A stretch of 46,820 bases of DNA from Isosphaera sp. (GTDB lineage: Bacteria; Planctomycetota; Planctomycetia; Gemmatales; Gemmataceae): assembly GCA_013822345.1 (NCBI GenBank), contig PNKH01000060.1, positions 1 to 46,820 of the forward strand, given 5' to 3'. Positions 7,954 through 14,161 of this stretch are shown here, one piece after another; the stretch's first letter is position 1; each line of letters starts with the position of its first letter. The notes beneath the pieces were generated by a model. That model was not told the origin of the DNA. It saw only the letters and a list, made by a program, of their open reading frames with translations, and ran no database searches. The position numbers were made by a program, and so were the translations under genes.

Positions 7954-9090
7954 TCACCCCATCCCATCCGCGGGTCCCGGCGGCTGCGCCGGCGGGACCT
8001 TGAACAGGGCCGGGTCCAGCGGCGGGAGCGGCTCCAGCGCCCGCCGCAGCCTCTCCCCGTCCAACAGGCCCGGGTCCGGCGTCCGCGACGGGCGGGTGGT
8101 GATCGACGCCGCCACCAGCACCGCCACCGGGACCGCCAGCGCCAGCCCGAGCGACGCCAGGAACCGACCCACCGGCATCTCCGCCGTCGGGTACGGGACC
8201 AGCCGCTCGACCAGCGGCCCGGCCGGCGCCGCGGGCGGGGCGGGGGCCGGCTCCGGCGGGTCCGCCATCCACGCCGCCGCCCCGAGCACGACCCGCACCG
8301 CCGCCCGCATCTCCCCGTACCGCAGGTGCCGCCGGTTCGCCGCCTCCAGCCCCGGCTCGATCGCGGCCAGGTGCTGCCCGGCCGCCCACCCCCCGGCCCA
8401 CGCCCACCGGTCCGGCCCAAACGACACGTACCGCAGGTTCCGGAACGACGGGTTCTCCGCCACCGCCGCCAGCACGTCCGGGAACGGCCCGCAGTTCAGC
8501 ACCAGCGTCTCGACGTTCGGGAAGCTCCCCGTCCGCAGGAAGTCGGCCGTGGGGGTGGCGAAGAACGACACCTGCAGCCACCCGGCCCGCTCCAGCGCCG
8601 GGCTCCGGCCGACCTCGGCGAGCAGCGGCCCGTACTGCCCGTGGTCGGCGTCCGGGTCGTTGTGCCAGCCCGAGGCGTACAGGTGGACGTCCCAGAGCGG
8701 GGCGGCCCGGAACCAATCGTCGTCGTAACTGAGGAACTCAGCCGGGTCGAGCGCCCGGTGCGGGCGGAGGAACCCGCGGTCGAACGGCGACGACGCGAGG
8801 TACGGCGGGGCCGCCCGCCGCCACTTCCGCCCGTGGGTGAACAGCAGCCGCCGCTCGCGCCGGGCGAGGGCCAGGTCGGTGGTCGGCTGGTCCGGCTGCC
8901 GCCACCCGGCCGGCCCGGCCCGGGCCAGGGCGCACTGGAGTCGGATGAACTCGGCCCGGGCGCGGGCCGACCGCCCGGCCGCGCCCGGCAGCTGGCCGGC
9001 GGACTCGTCCAGCCAGTCGGCGTAGACGAGCCGGGGGGTGTCGTCGTGCGGGTCGGCCAGGACCGCCCGGTACAGCGCCGCGTCGTCCAC
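7954..9090 (-). CDS. TIGR02996 domain protein with a C-terminal membrane segment
   Basis: A protein of 378 residues. The N-terminus holds [21 protein letters not shown] and [14 protein letters not shown], the hallmark of the TIGR02996 (repeat-companion) domain of large-genome planctomycetes. The middle resembles a degraded leucine-rich solenoid ([27 protein letters not shown]). Near residues 305-330 is a hydrophobic helix ([19 protein letters not shown]), followed by a short polar tail, so the protein is probably membrane-anchored. The start is a GTG at 9090 after a G-rich stretch; an alternative start is not obvious. Function is unknown; the family is often fused to or beside repeat proteins. 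Confidence 0.75.
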   Translation of the reverse strand: MDDAALYRAVLADPHDDTPRLVYADWLDESAGQLPGAAGRSARARAEFIRLQCALARAGPAGWRQPDQPTTDLALARRERRLLFTHGRKWRRAAPPYLASSPFDRGFLRPHRALDPAEFLSYDDDWFRAAPLWDVHLYASGWHNDPDADHGQYGPLLAEVGRSPALERAGWLQVSFFATPTADFLRTGSFPNVETLVLNCGPFPDVLAAVAENPSFRNLRYVSFGPDRWAWAGGWAAGQHLAAIEPGLEAANRRHLRYGEMRAAVRVVLGAAAWMADPPEPAPAPPAAPAGPLVERLVPYPTAEMPVGRFLASLGLALAVPVAVLVAASITTRPSRTPDPGLLDGERLRRALEPLPPLDPALFKVPPAQPPGPADGMG

Positions 9091-9132
9091 CGCCGCCCCC
9101 CGCTTTGGAAGAGGAAGACGGGCCGGTGTTTG

Positions 9133-9164
9133 TCACCCGTTCACCCCTTCACCCCCTCACCCCT
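9133..9164. repeat. Four tandem 8-bp TCACCCNN units
   Basis: Four contiguous octamers read TCACCCGT, TCACCCCT, TCACCCCC and TCACCCCT. They lie in the 157-bp space between divergent genes (TIGR02996 protein and UDP-glucuronate decarboxylase), so they may bear on promoter activity in either direction. The rest of this intergenic region shows nothing further. Confidence 0.6.
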
Positions 9165-9247
9165 TCTCTTCCGACTCTTGCGGCCGGCCGGCCGGGTCGG
9201 TATCCCAACCCGACCCGTCTCACCCACAGTACCACAGGGGGATCGCC

Positions 9248-10183
9248 TTGCGCACGCTCATCACCGGCGGGGCCGGGTTCATCGGGTCGCACCTGTGCGA
9301 CCGGTTCCTGGCCGAGGGGCACGAGGTGGTGGCGGTGGACAACTTCATCACCGGCACCCCGGAGAACATCGCCCACCTGCTCGGGCACCCGCACTTCAAG
9401 CTGATCGGGCACGACGTGTCGAACCCGCTGAAGGTGAAGGACAAGCTCGACAACGTGCTCCACTTCGCCAGCCCGGCGAGCCCGGTCGACTACCTGGAGC
9501 ACCCGATCCAGACGCTGAAGGTCGGGTCGCTCGGGACGCACAACACCCTCGGCCTGGCGAAGGCGCACGGGGCCCGGTACGTGCTCGCGAGCACCAGCGA
9601 GGTGTACGGGGACCCGCTGGAGCACCCGCAGAAGGAGGGGTACTGGGGGAACGTGAACCCGGTCGGGGTGCGCGGGGTGTACGACGAGGCGAAGCGGTTC
9701 GCCGAGTCGATGACGATGGCGTACCACCGGGTGCACGGGGTGAACACGCACATCGTCCGGATCTTCAACACCTACGGGGAGCGGATGCGGCTGAACGACG
9801 GCCGGGTGCTGCCGAACTTCATGTACCAGGCCCTGACCGGCCAGCCGATCACGGTGTACGGGGACGGGAAGCAGACGAGGAGCTTCCAGTACGTGTCGGA
9901 CCTGGTGGACGGGGTGTTCCGGCTGTTGTTCACCGACGACCCGAACCCGGTGAACATCGGCAACCCGGCGGAGATCACGATCCTGCAGTTCGCCGACGAG
10001 GTGAAGAAGCTGGCCGGGGCGGACAGCGAGATCGTGTTCCGTCCGCTGCCGCAGGACGACCCGAAGATCCGCCAGCCGGACATCACCCGGGCGCGGCAAC
10101 TGCTGGGGTGGGAGCCGAAGGTCGGGCGGGCGGAGGGGCTGAAGCGGACGATGGAGTTCTTCCGCGGGAAGGTCCGGAAGTGA
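9248..10183 (+). CDS. UDP-glucuronate decarboxylase (UDP-xylose synthase) family SDR
   Basis: A protein of 311 residues that converts UDP-glucuronate to UDP-xylose, feeding cell-surface glycans. TGGAGFIG (residues 6-13) is the NAD-binding turn, STSEVYGDP supplies the catalytic Ser/Thr region, and YDEAK (Tyr145, Lys149) is the SDR catalytic pair. [16 protein letters not shown] and VYDEAKR together are the pattern of UXS rather than UDP-glucose 4-epimerases; [10 protein letters not shown] and [12 protein letters not shown] complete the family. The start is TTG at 9248: AGGGGG lies six bases upstream, and the Rossmann strand begins immediately. It is followed by a terminator at 10194. The glycan operon at 32 kb is a plausible consumer of its product (inference). 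Confidence 0.88.
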   Translation: MRTLITGGAGFIGSHLCDRFLAEGHEVVAVDNFITGTPENIAHLLGHPHFKLIGHDVSNPLKVKDKLDNVLHFASPASPVDYLEHPIQTLKVGSLGTHNTLGLAKAHGARYVLASTSEVYGDPLEHPQKEGYWGNVNPVGVRGVYDEAKRFAESMTMAYHRVHGVNTHIVRIFNTYGERMRLNDGRVLPNFMYQALTGQPITVYGDGKQTRSFQYVSDLVDGVFRLLFTDDPNPVNIGNPAEITILQFADEVKKLAGADSEIVFRPLPQDDPKIRQPDITRARQLLGWEPKVGRAEGLKRTMEFFRGKVRK

Positions 10184-10193
10184 CCGTCGGTGC

Positions 10194-10218
10194 CAGACAA
10201 GAATTCGTCTGATTTTTT
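10194..10218 (+). terminator. Short Rho-independent-type terminator
   Basis: CAGAC (10194-10198) pairs with GTCTG (10207-10211) around a loop containing GAATTC, followed immediately by A and six T residues. The stem is short, so efficiency is uncertain. The position, ten bases after the decarboxylase stop and just before a promoter, is apt. Confidence 0.55.
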
Positions 10219-10229
10219 CGACCAGGGAC

Positions 10230-10257
10230 TTGACAGGGACGGGGGGGGGGGTAATGT
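10230..10257 (+). promoter_or_regulatory. Sigma70-like promoter with an 11-G spacer tract
   Basis: TTGACA (10230-10235) and TAATGT (10252-10257) are separated by 16 bp, of which 10241-10251 is an uninterrupted run of eleven G. The predicted start, near 10264, gives a leader of about 40 nt to the ATG at 10305. Spacer length set by a homopolymer is the arrangement known from phase-variable promoters. Confidence 0.65.
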
Positions 10258-10304
10258 GTGTTCCGTCCGGGTGGGTTAATGCGACCCTGCGGGCGGGTGC
10301 AGCG

Positions 10305-11129
10305 ATGCCAAGCCGGCATGCCGTGATCCGGGTCGGGCTCGGGGTGCTGCTGGTGGCGGCGGCCGGGCTTAAGCTGTACGGACTCGGCGTGTCGGCGGTC
10401 CCACAGGTCGGCTGGTTCTCGCAGCCGTGGGTCCAGTTGGCGACGGCCGAGTGGGAACTGGTCCTCGGCGCGTGGCTGCTGTCCGGTGTAGCCCCGCGGT
10501 TGTCGTGGCTCGCGGCCCTCGTCACGTTCGCGGCTTTCGCCGCCGTGAGCGGATACCTGGGGTGGGTCGGGGTCGCCTCGTGCGGGTGCTTCGGCGCCGT
10601 CGAGGCGAGTCCGTGGTGGGCGTTCGGTGTGGATGTGGCCGCGGTCGCGCTGCTGGTCGCAAGCCGGCCGCCGGCGCAGTCGGCCCCCGCGCCGGGCTTG
10701 CTCCGTGCGGCGGGCATTTGGGCGGGTGCCGTCGTGGTGACGTGCGGCCTACTCGTCGCGGCCGGAAGTCTGTTCTTCGGCTCGGTCGAAGCCGCCATCG
10801 CCAAACTCCGCGGCGAGACGTTAACCGTCTCGCCGACCGACATCGACTTCGGGGCGGGTAAGCCCGGCGAGCGGTTCGAGGCCACAGTTACTGTCGCGAA
10901 CCACACTGGCGAGCCCGTCCGGCTGATCGGCGGCACGACGGACTGCGCGTGTGCCACCGTGGACGACTTCCCCCTCACCGTATCGCCCGGTGGGAAAGCA
11001 GACATCCGCGTCCGGCTGACCGTAATCGGGGAGGTCGGCGGCCGGCTGACGCGGAGCGTGATGGTCCGAACGGACTGCCCGGCCCGCCCGGTCATCCGCT
11101 TTCGGATCGGGTGCCGAGTCGTCGAGTGA
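10305..11129 (+). CDS. MauE/DoxX-like redox membrane protein fused to a DUF1573 domain
   Basis: A protein of 274 residues. The first 150 residues hold about four membrane helices (GVLLVAAAGLKLYGLG; LVLGAWLLSGVAPRLSWLA; ALVTFAAFAAVSGY; VDVAAVALLVAS) with SCGCFG between the third and fourth, the signature of MauE/DoxX-type proteins linked to periplasmic thiol oxidation. A fifth helix (AGAVVVTCGLLVAAGSLFF) leads to a DUF1573 domain (about 180-274) containing GGTTDCACATV and SPGGKADIRVRL. I chose the ATG at 10305 because it follows the promoter at 10230; an upstream ATG at 10254 overlaps the -10 box. It is the first gene of a cassette with a Cys-rich peptide. Its role as a redox partner for that peptide is inference; MauE assists maturation of the disulfide-rich methylamine dehydrogenase small subunit. 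Confidence 0.8.
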   Translation: MPSRHAVIRVGLGVLLVAAAGLKLYGLGVSAVPQVGWFSQPWVQLATAEWELVLGAWLLSGVAPRLSWLAALVTFAAFAAVSGYLGWVGVASCGCFGAVEASPWWAFGVDVAAVALLVASRPPAQSAPAPGLLRAAGIWAGAVVVTCGLLVAAGSLFFGSVEAAIAKLRGETLTVSPTDIDFGAGKPGERFEATVTVANHTGEPVRLIGGTTDCACATVDDFPLTVSPGGKADIRVRLTVIGEVGGRLTRSVMVRTDCPARPVIRFRIGCRVVE

Positions 11130-11130
11130 A

Positions 11131-11149
11131 CCCGCCGACGGTCGGCGGG
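11131..11149 (+). promoter_or_regulatory. Compact GC hairpin between the MauE fusion and the Cys-rich peptide
   Basis: CCCGCCGAC and GTCGGCGGG form a dyad directly after the TGA at 11127-11129. There is no T-tract. It may stabilise the upstream mRNA end or attenuate read-through into the peptide gene. Confidence 0.45.
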
Positions 11150-11178
11150 TGGACCGTGTCCCGACCGGAGGACAGACC

Positions 11179-11475
11179 GTGACGAGGTACTGGAACGTGT
11201 CGTCCTGGCTCGCGGGCGTCGCCTGCGGCGTCTGCCTGATGCTGGCGGTGATGGCGACCCCCGGGGCTGCCCACGCAGACGAGCCTTGCCCCTGCTGTTT
11301 CGAGCAGGTGTACACTCAGGAGTGTGAGGATGCCTGCGGCTGCTCCGGGTTCATCTTCTGCATGTGGAACTGCTTGCAGCCGAACTGCGGCGCCCTGCAC
11401 TGTCTGTGTGCGACGCCGGGTTTCACGTGCAAGTACAAGCTGGGCAGTATGAGGGACTGCGACTGCCGGCTTTGA
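11179..11475 (+). CDS. Secreted cysteine-rich small protein (14 Cys in the mature part)
   Basis: A protein of 98 residues. A hydrophobic signal (VACGVCLMLAVMATPGAAHA) precedes a mature region of about 65 residues starting DEPCPCC. I count 14 Cys there: a CPCC cluster, CEDACGC, FCMWNC, PNCGALHCLC, FTC and a terminal CDC. The even number and density suggest disulfide knots or metal binding. The start is the GTG at 11179, seven bases after a perfect GGAGG; a GTG at 11149 in frame overlaps the hairpin and lacks a ribosome site. I do not recognise the family. Its position after a MauE-DUF1573 fusion suggests that its thiols are oxidised by that neighbour (inference). The methylamine dehydrogenase light chain offers an analogy, not homology. 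Confidence 0.75.
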   Translation: MTRYWNVSSWLAGVACGVCLMLAVMATPGAAHADEPCPCCFEQVYTQECEDACGCSGFIFCMWNCLQPNCGALHCLCATPGFTCKYKLGSMRDCDCRL

Positions 11476-11645
11476 CACGTAACGCTGCGCTGGTGGCAGT
11501 TCGGGGCGGTCCCGTCCGCCGTTGGGCCGCGACGGCGACCGCCGGGTGTCCGGCTCTGGCCCCTGCCGGCCACTACGGCCAAGCCCGCGTTTAGGTCAAA
11601 GCCGCGGCTGTCGGTAGCAGCACTCGGCGTGGCAGTGATCGCAAC

Positions 11646-11670
11646 CGGGTGCCGGAAGAGCCGGCACCCG
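11646..11670 (+). terminator. Strong GC hairpin in the 11476-11707 gap
   Basis: A 10-bp perfect stem, CGGGTGCCGG / CCGGCACCCG, with an AAGAG loop, lacks a U-tract. It lies in a 232-bp gap with no other visible gene, and could partly separate the Cys-rich peptide from the downstream genes. Confidence 0.45.
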
Positions 11671-11707
11671 CCCGGGGTTCACCTTCCAACCACCCAGCGC
11701 ATCACCT

Positions 11708-12739
11708 ATGCTCCTCCCCGCCCGAGCGGTAGCCACGCCTGATCGAGCCGCGCGGAAACCCGCCGGCCCTGCGGTCTTCCGGCTTCTTTTAATGAGCTCC
11801 CTTCTCCCAGCCTTCGTCGGCTCGGCGGACGCGCAACACGGTTCGCCCACGTCCGCGAGCGACTTGGTCCGGGACTGGAAAACCCTTCGTGAGTTCGATC
11901 TTGCGACTCGTTCTTACCGGGTAAGTCATAAAGACGTTCTCGCGCCGAGTAAACCTCCTCTTGCCCTTACCGTGAAAGTTCGTGCTGACCGCTGGCTGCT
12001 CGCGTCAACGTGGGAAAAGACAAGCTCTGTCTTCGCGTGCTCACCGAACTACACGTTCCTCCTATGGCGCACGGAAGACAAGCCCGATTGGAGGTTGCGC
12101 CAGTACAACGCAGGGGCGGGGAGTCAGGCACATTCGGAGGCCGAAGAAGCCACGGGAGTGTTGAAGGCCCGTCGTCCCCTCGACACCTTGTTCACCATTT
12201 CGCAGAAGGGCGAGAAGCGGGACCCTTCTCTCTATGAGATCGCCCAGTCTCCGGCGTTTCGCATCGACCGCATCACACCCCAGGAGGGGGCCGTCGACAA
12301 AGTTGAGTTCACATACGCCGGGACCTCAGGCGTTTTGTTCACGGACCGCAGCAGGTCTTCCGTCGTGATCCGCAGCACGGTCCGCGGAGGTTCGAACAGC
12401 CCGGGGGCGAGGCCTTGGGTTGTGGAAATGAAGCAGCGGGAGTTGGAGCCCGGAACCGGCCGGAACAACACCCTCCGCTGTCGGCGGATCGAGTTCACCG
12501 CGAGCAACGTCGGCGAGCCGATTGGGCAACACGAGGTTTACGACTTCTCTGACTACTCGGACGAGTTGCCCCCGGACGAGGAGTTCACCCTCTCGCACTA
12601 CGGGCTTCCGGAGCCGGTCGGGGTGGAGCCGAAGAAGGGCATCCCGAACTACGTCTGGTTTTTGATCGGCGCGGCCGTCTTCGCGGTGCTGGCGTTCCTG
12701 TTGCGGCACGTGGCCCGCCGGCGAGTCCCCGCCGGTTGA
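11708..12739 (+). CDS. Exported, C-terminally membrane-anchored protein of unknown function
   Basis: A protein of 343 residues. A signal-like stretch (VFRLLLMSSLLPAFVGSADA) ends near residue 42, and a C-terminal helix (YVWFLIGAAVFAVLAFLLRH) is followed by Arg-rich RRRVPAG, placing the bulk outside the membrane and a short tail inside. The outer part (45-310) is beta-rich, with few Cys and no catalytic motif I recognise. Base composition is visibly less GC-rich than in the flanking genes (for example 11930-12150), which hints at a different history. The start is uncertain: ATG 11708 gives a long basic N-terminus, while ATG 11792 is an in-frame alternative inside the signal. It is followed after 15 bases by a DUF1573 gene, so it is part of the same cassette. 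Confidence 0.7.
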   Translation: MLLPARAVATPDRAARKPAGPAVFRLLLMSSLLPAFVGSADAQHGSPTSASDLVRDWKTLREFDLATRSYRVSHKDVLAPSKPPLALTVKVRADRWLLASTWEKTSSVFACSPNYTFLLWRTEDKPDWRLRQYNAGAGSQAHSEAEEATGVLKARRPLDTLFTISQKGEKRDPSLYEIAQSPAFRIDRITPQEGAVDKVEFTYAGTSGVLFTDRSRSSVVIRSTVRGGSNSPGARPWVVEMKQRELEPGTGRNNTLRCRRIEFTASNVGEPIGQHEVYDFSDYSDELPPDEEFTLSHYGLPEPVGVEPKKGIPNYVWFLIGAAVFAVLAFLLRHVARRRVPAG

Positions 12740-12754
12740 GCGTGGAGCGACGCG

Positions 12755-13186
12755 ATGAAGTCACTCGCCCTTCTCTCCGTTCTCGGCGCGGCCGGTCTGC
12801 TCGCTTACGGAACATCCGCCTACCGGACCGAAACCCGCCCGGTTCGCGTCGTGGAGATCGAGTCGCCCGAGCAGGACTTGGGCGACCACCTGGTCGGCCA
12901 GTCCGAGGTGGTATTCCGCGTCACGAACCCGTCCGACCTCCCGGCCGAAGTCGTCAGCGTGACCGAAGGCTGCGGCAGGATGTGCTGCCTGAAGCCGATG
13001 ACGGCCGACAGGCTGTCGATCCCACCCGGCGGCTCGGCCGAGGTCAAGTGCGAACTCGTTGTCATCGGTCCGGAGCCGTTCGAGTTCACCGGGTACCTGT
13101 ACCTCAACGACAACGGGCTGCGGACCGTGAAGATTGCCGTCCGCGGGACCGGTGTCCGGCCGGGGGCCGGAAATGCGCCGAAGTAA
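12755..13186 (+). CDS. DUF1573 domain exported protein
   Basis: A protein of 143 residues with an N-terminal signal or anchor (LALLSVLGAAGLLAYGTSAY) and one immunoglobulin-like DUF1573 domain. It shows QSEVVFRVTNPSDLPAEVVSV, then EGCGRMCCL (the Cys cluster typical of the family) and IPPGGSAEVKCEL, with a C-terminal VRGTGVRP strand. DUF1573 proteins are exported and of unproven function; the conserved Cys suggest thiol chemistry or metal binding. Its stop overlaps the start of the DUF1559 gene by 14 bases, indicating translational coupling. Together with the fused copy at 10305-11129 the cassette has two DUF1573 units. Confidence 0.8.
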   Translation: MKSLALLSVLGAAGLLAYGTSAYRTETRPVRVVEIESPEQDLGDHLVGQSEVVFRVTNPSDLPAEVVSVTEGCGRMCCLKPMTADRLSIPPGGSAEVKCELVVIGPEPFEFTGYLYLNDNGLRTVKIAVRGTGVRPGAGNAPK

Positions 13187-14078
13187 CCACCGGGGCTTCA
13201 CCCTCATCGAGTTGCTCGTCGTCATCGCGATCATCTCGGTGCTGATGGGTTTGCTCCTGTCGGCCGTCCAGAAGGTGCGGTCGGCCGCGGCCCGGGCCGA
13301 CTGCCAGAACCGGCTCAAGCAACTGGCCCTCGCCCTCCACCAGTTCCACGACGCCCGCCGCGCCCTCCCGCCCGGCCACCGGTCCGCATCCCACCCCGAC
13401 CGGATGCGGTTCTCCGGGTGGACCGTCTCCGTCCTCCCGTACCTCGAACAGCCCGCCCTCGCCAGCCAGGCCGTGGCCGCGTACCTGGCCGACCCGGACC
13501 CGCTCGGCGCCACCCCGCACCCACACCTGCGGACCGTCGTGTCGGCCTTCACCTGCCCCGCCGACCCGCGGATCACGACCCCGCAGACCGCCCTCCGCAC
13601 CGGCACCGTCGCCGCCTTCACTTCGTACCTCGGGGTCGCCGGCCGCGACGCCGTCACCGCCCGCGACGGCGCCCTGTTCCAGAACTCCGCCGTCCGCCTC
13701 GCGGAGGTCACCGACGGGACGAGCAACACCCTGCTGCTCGGCGAGCGGCCGCCGAGCCACGACTTCCAGTTCGGGTGGTGGTACGCCGGGACGGGGCAGC
13801 GGCTCACCGGGTCAGCCGACCTCGTCCTCGGGGTCCGCGAACCGAACCTCCAGCCGGTCGTCTCCGGGTCCGACTGCGGGCCGGGGAACTACCCGTTCCG
13901 GCCGGCCCGCGGGTTCGACGACCCGTGCGGCATGTTCCACTTCTGGTCGCCCCATTCGGGCGGGGCGAACTTCGCCCTCTGCGACGGCTCCGTCCGACTC
14001 GTCCGCTACCAGGCCGACCCGGTCACGCCCGCCCTCGCCACCCGCGCCGGCGGCGACCCCGCCCCCCTGCCGGACTGA
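13173..14078 (+). CDS. DUF1559 type II pseudopilin-like protein
   Basis: A protein of 301 residues. MRRSNHRGFTLIELLVVIAI is a perfect prepilin cleavage and N-methylation site (cleavage after Gly, Glu at +5), followed by the long pilin helix. The C-terminal part has the DUF1559 hallmarks: LKQLALALHQFHDARRALP, VLPYLEQ, DGTSNTLLLGE and, at the end, FALCDGSVRLV. These proteins are the expanded planctomycete pseudopilins handled by a type II secretion or type IV pilus-like machine. The ATG at 13173 sits inside the upstream DUF1573 gene after GGGGCCGGAA; an earlier GTG/ATG would put a charged tail before the leader, so it is unlikely. Confidence 0.9.
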   Translation: MRRSNHRGFTLIELLVVIAIISVLMGLLLSAVQKVRSAAARADCQNRLKQLALALHQFHDARRALPPGHRSASHPDRMRFSGWTVSVLPYLEQPALASQAVAAYLADPDPLGATPHPHLRTVVSAFTCPADPRITTPQTALRTGTVAAFTSYLGVAGRDAVTARDGALFQNSAVRLAEVTDGTSNTLLLGERPPSHDFQFGWWYAGTGQRLTGSADLVLGVREPNLQPVVSGSDCGPGNYPFRPARGFDDPCGMFHFWSPHSGGANFALCDGSVRLVRYQADPVTPALATRAGGDPAPLPD

Positions 14079-14161
14079 ACCCGGTCCGCACTTCCGCGGC
14101 ATCGCCGTGGCGACGCTCGGCCGCTCCGGGTAGGATCAGAAGGTCCCACCTGGAGTCCGCC

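Noticed and set aside
10230-14078. Methylamine dehydrogenase (mau) operon.
   Set aside because: Only the MauE-like part is present. There is no mauA, mauB, mauD or mauG, and the Cys-rich peptide does not resemble the light chain in sequence.
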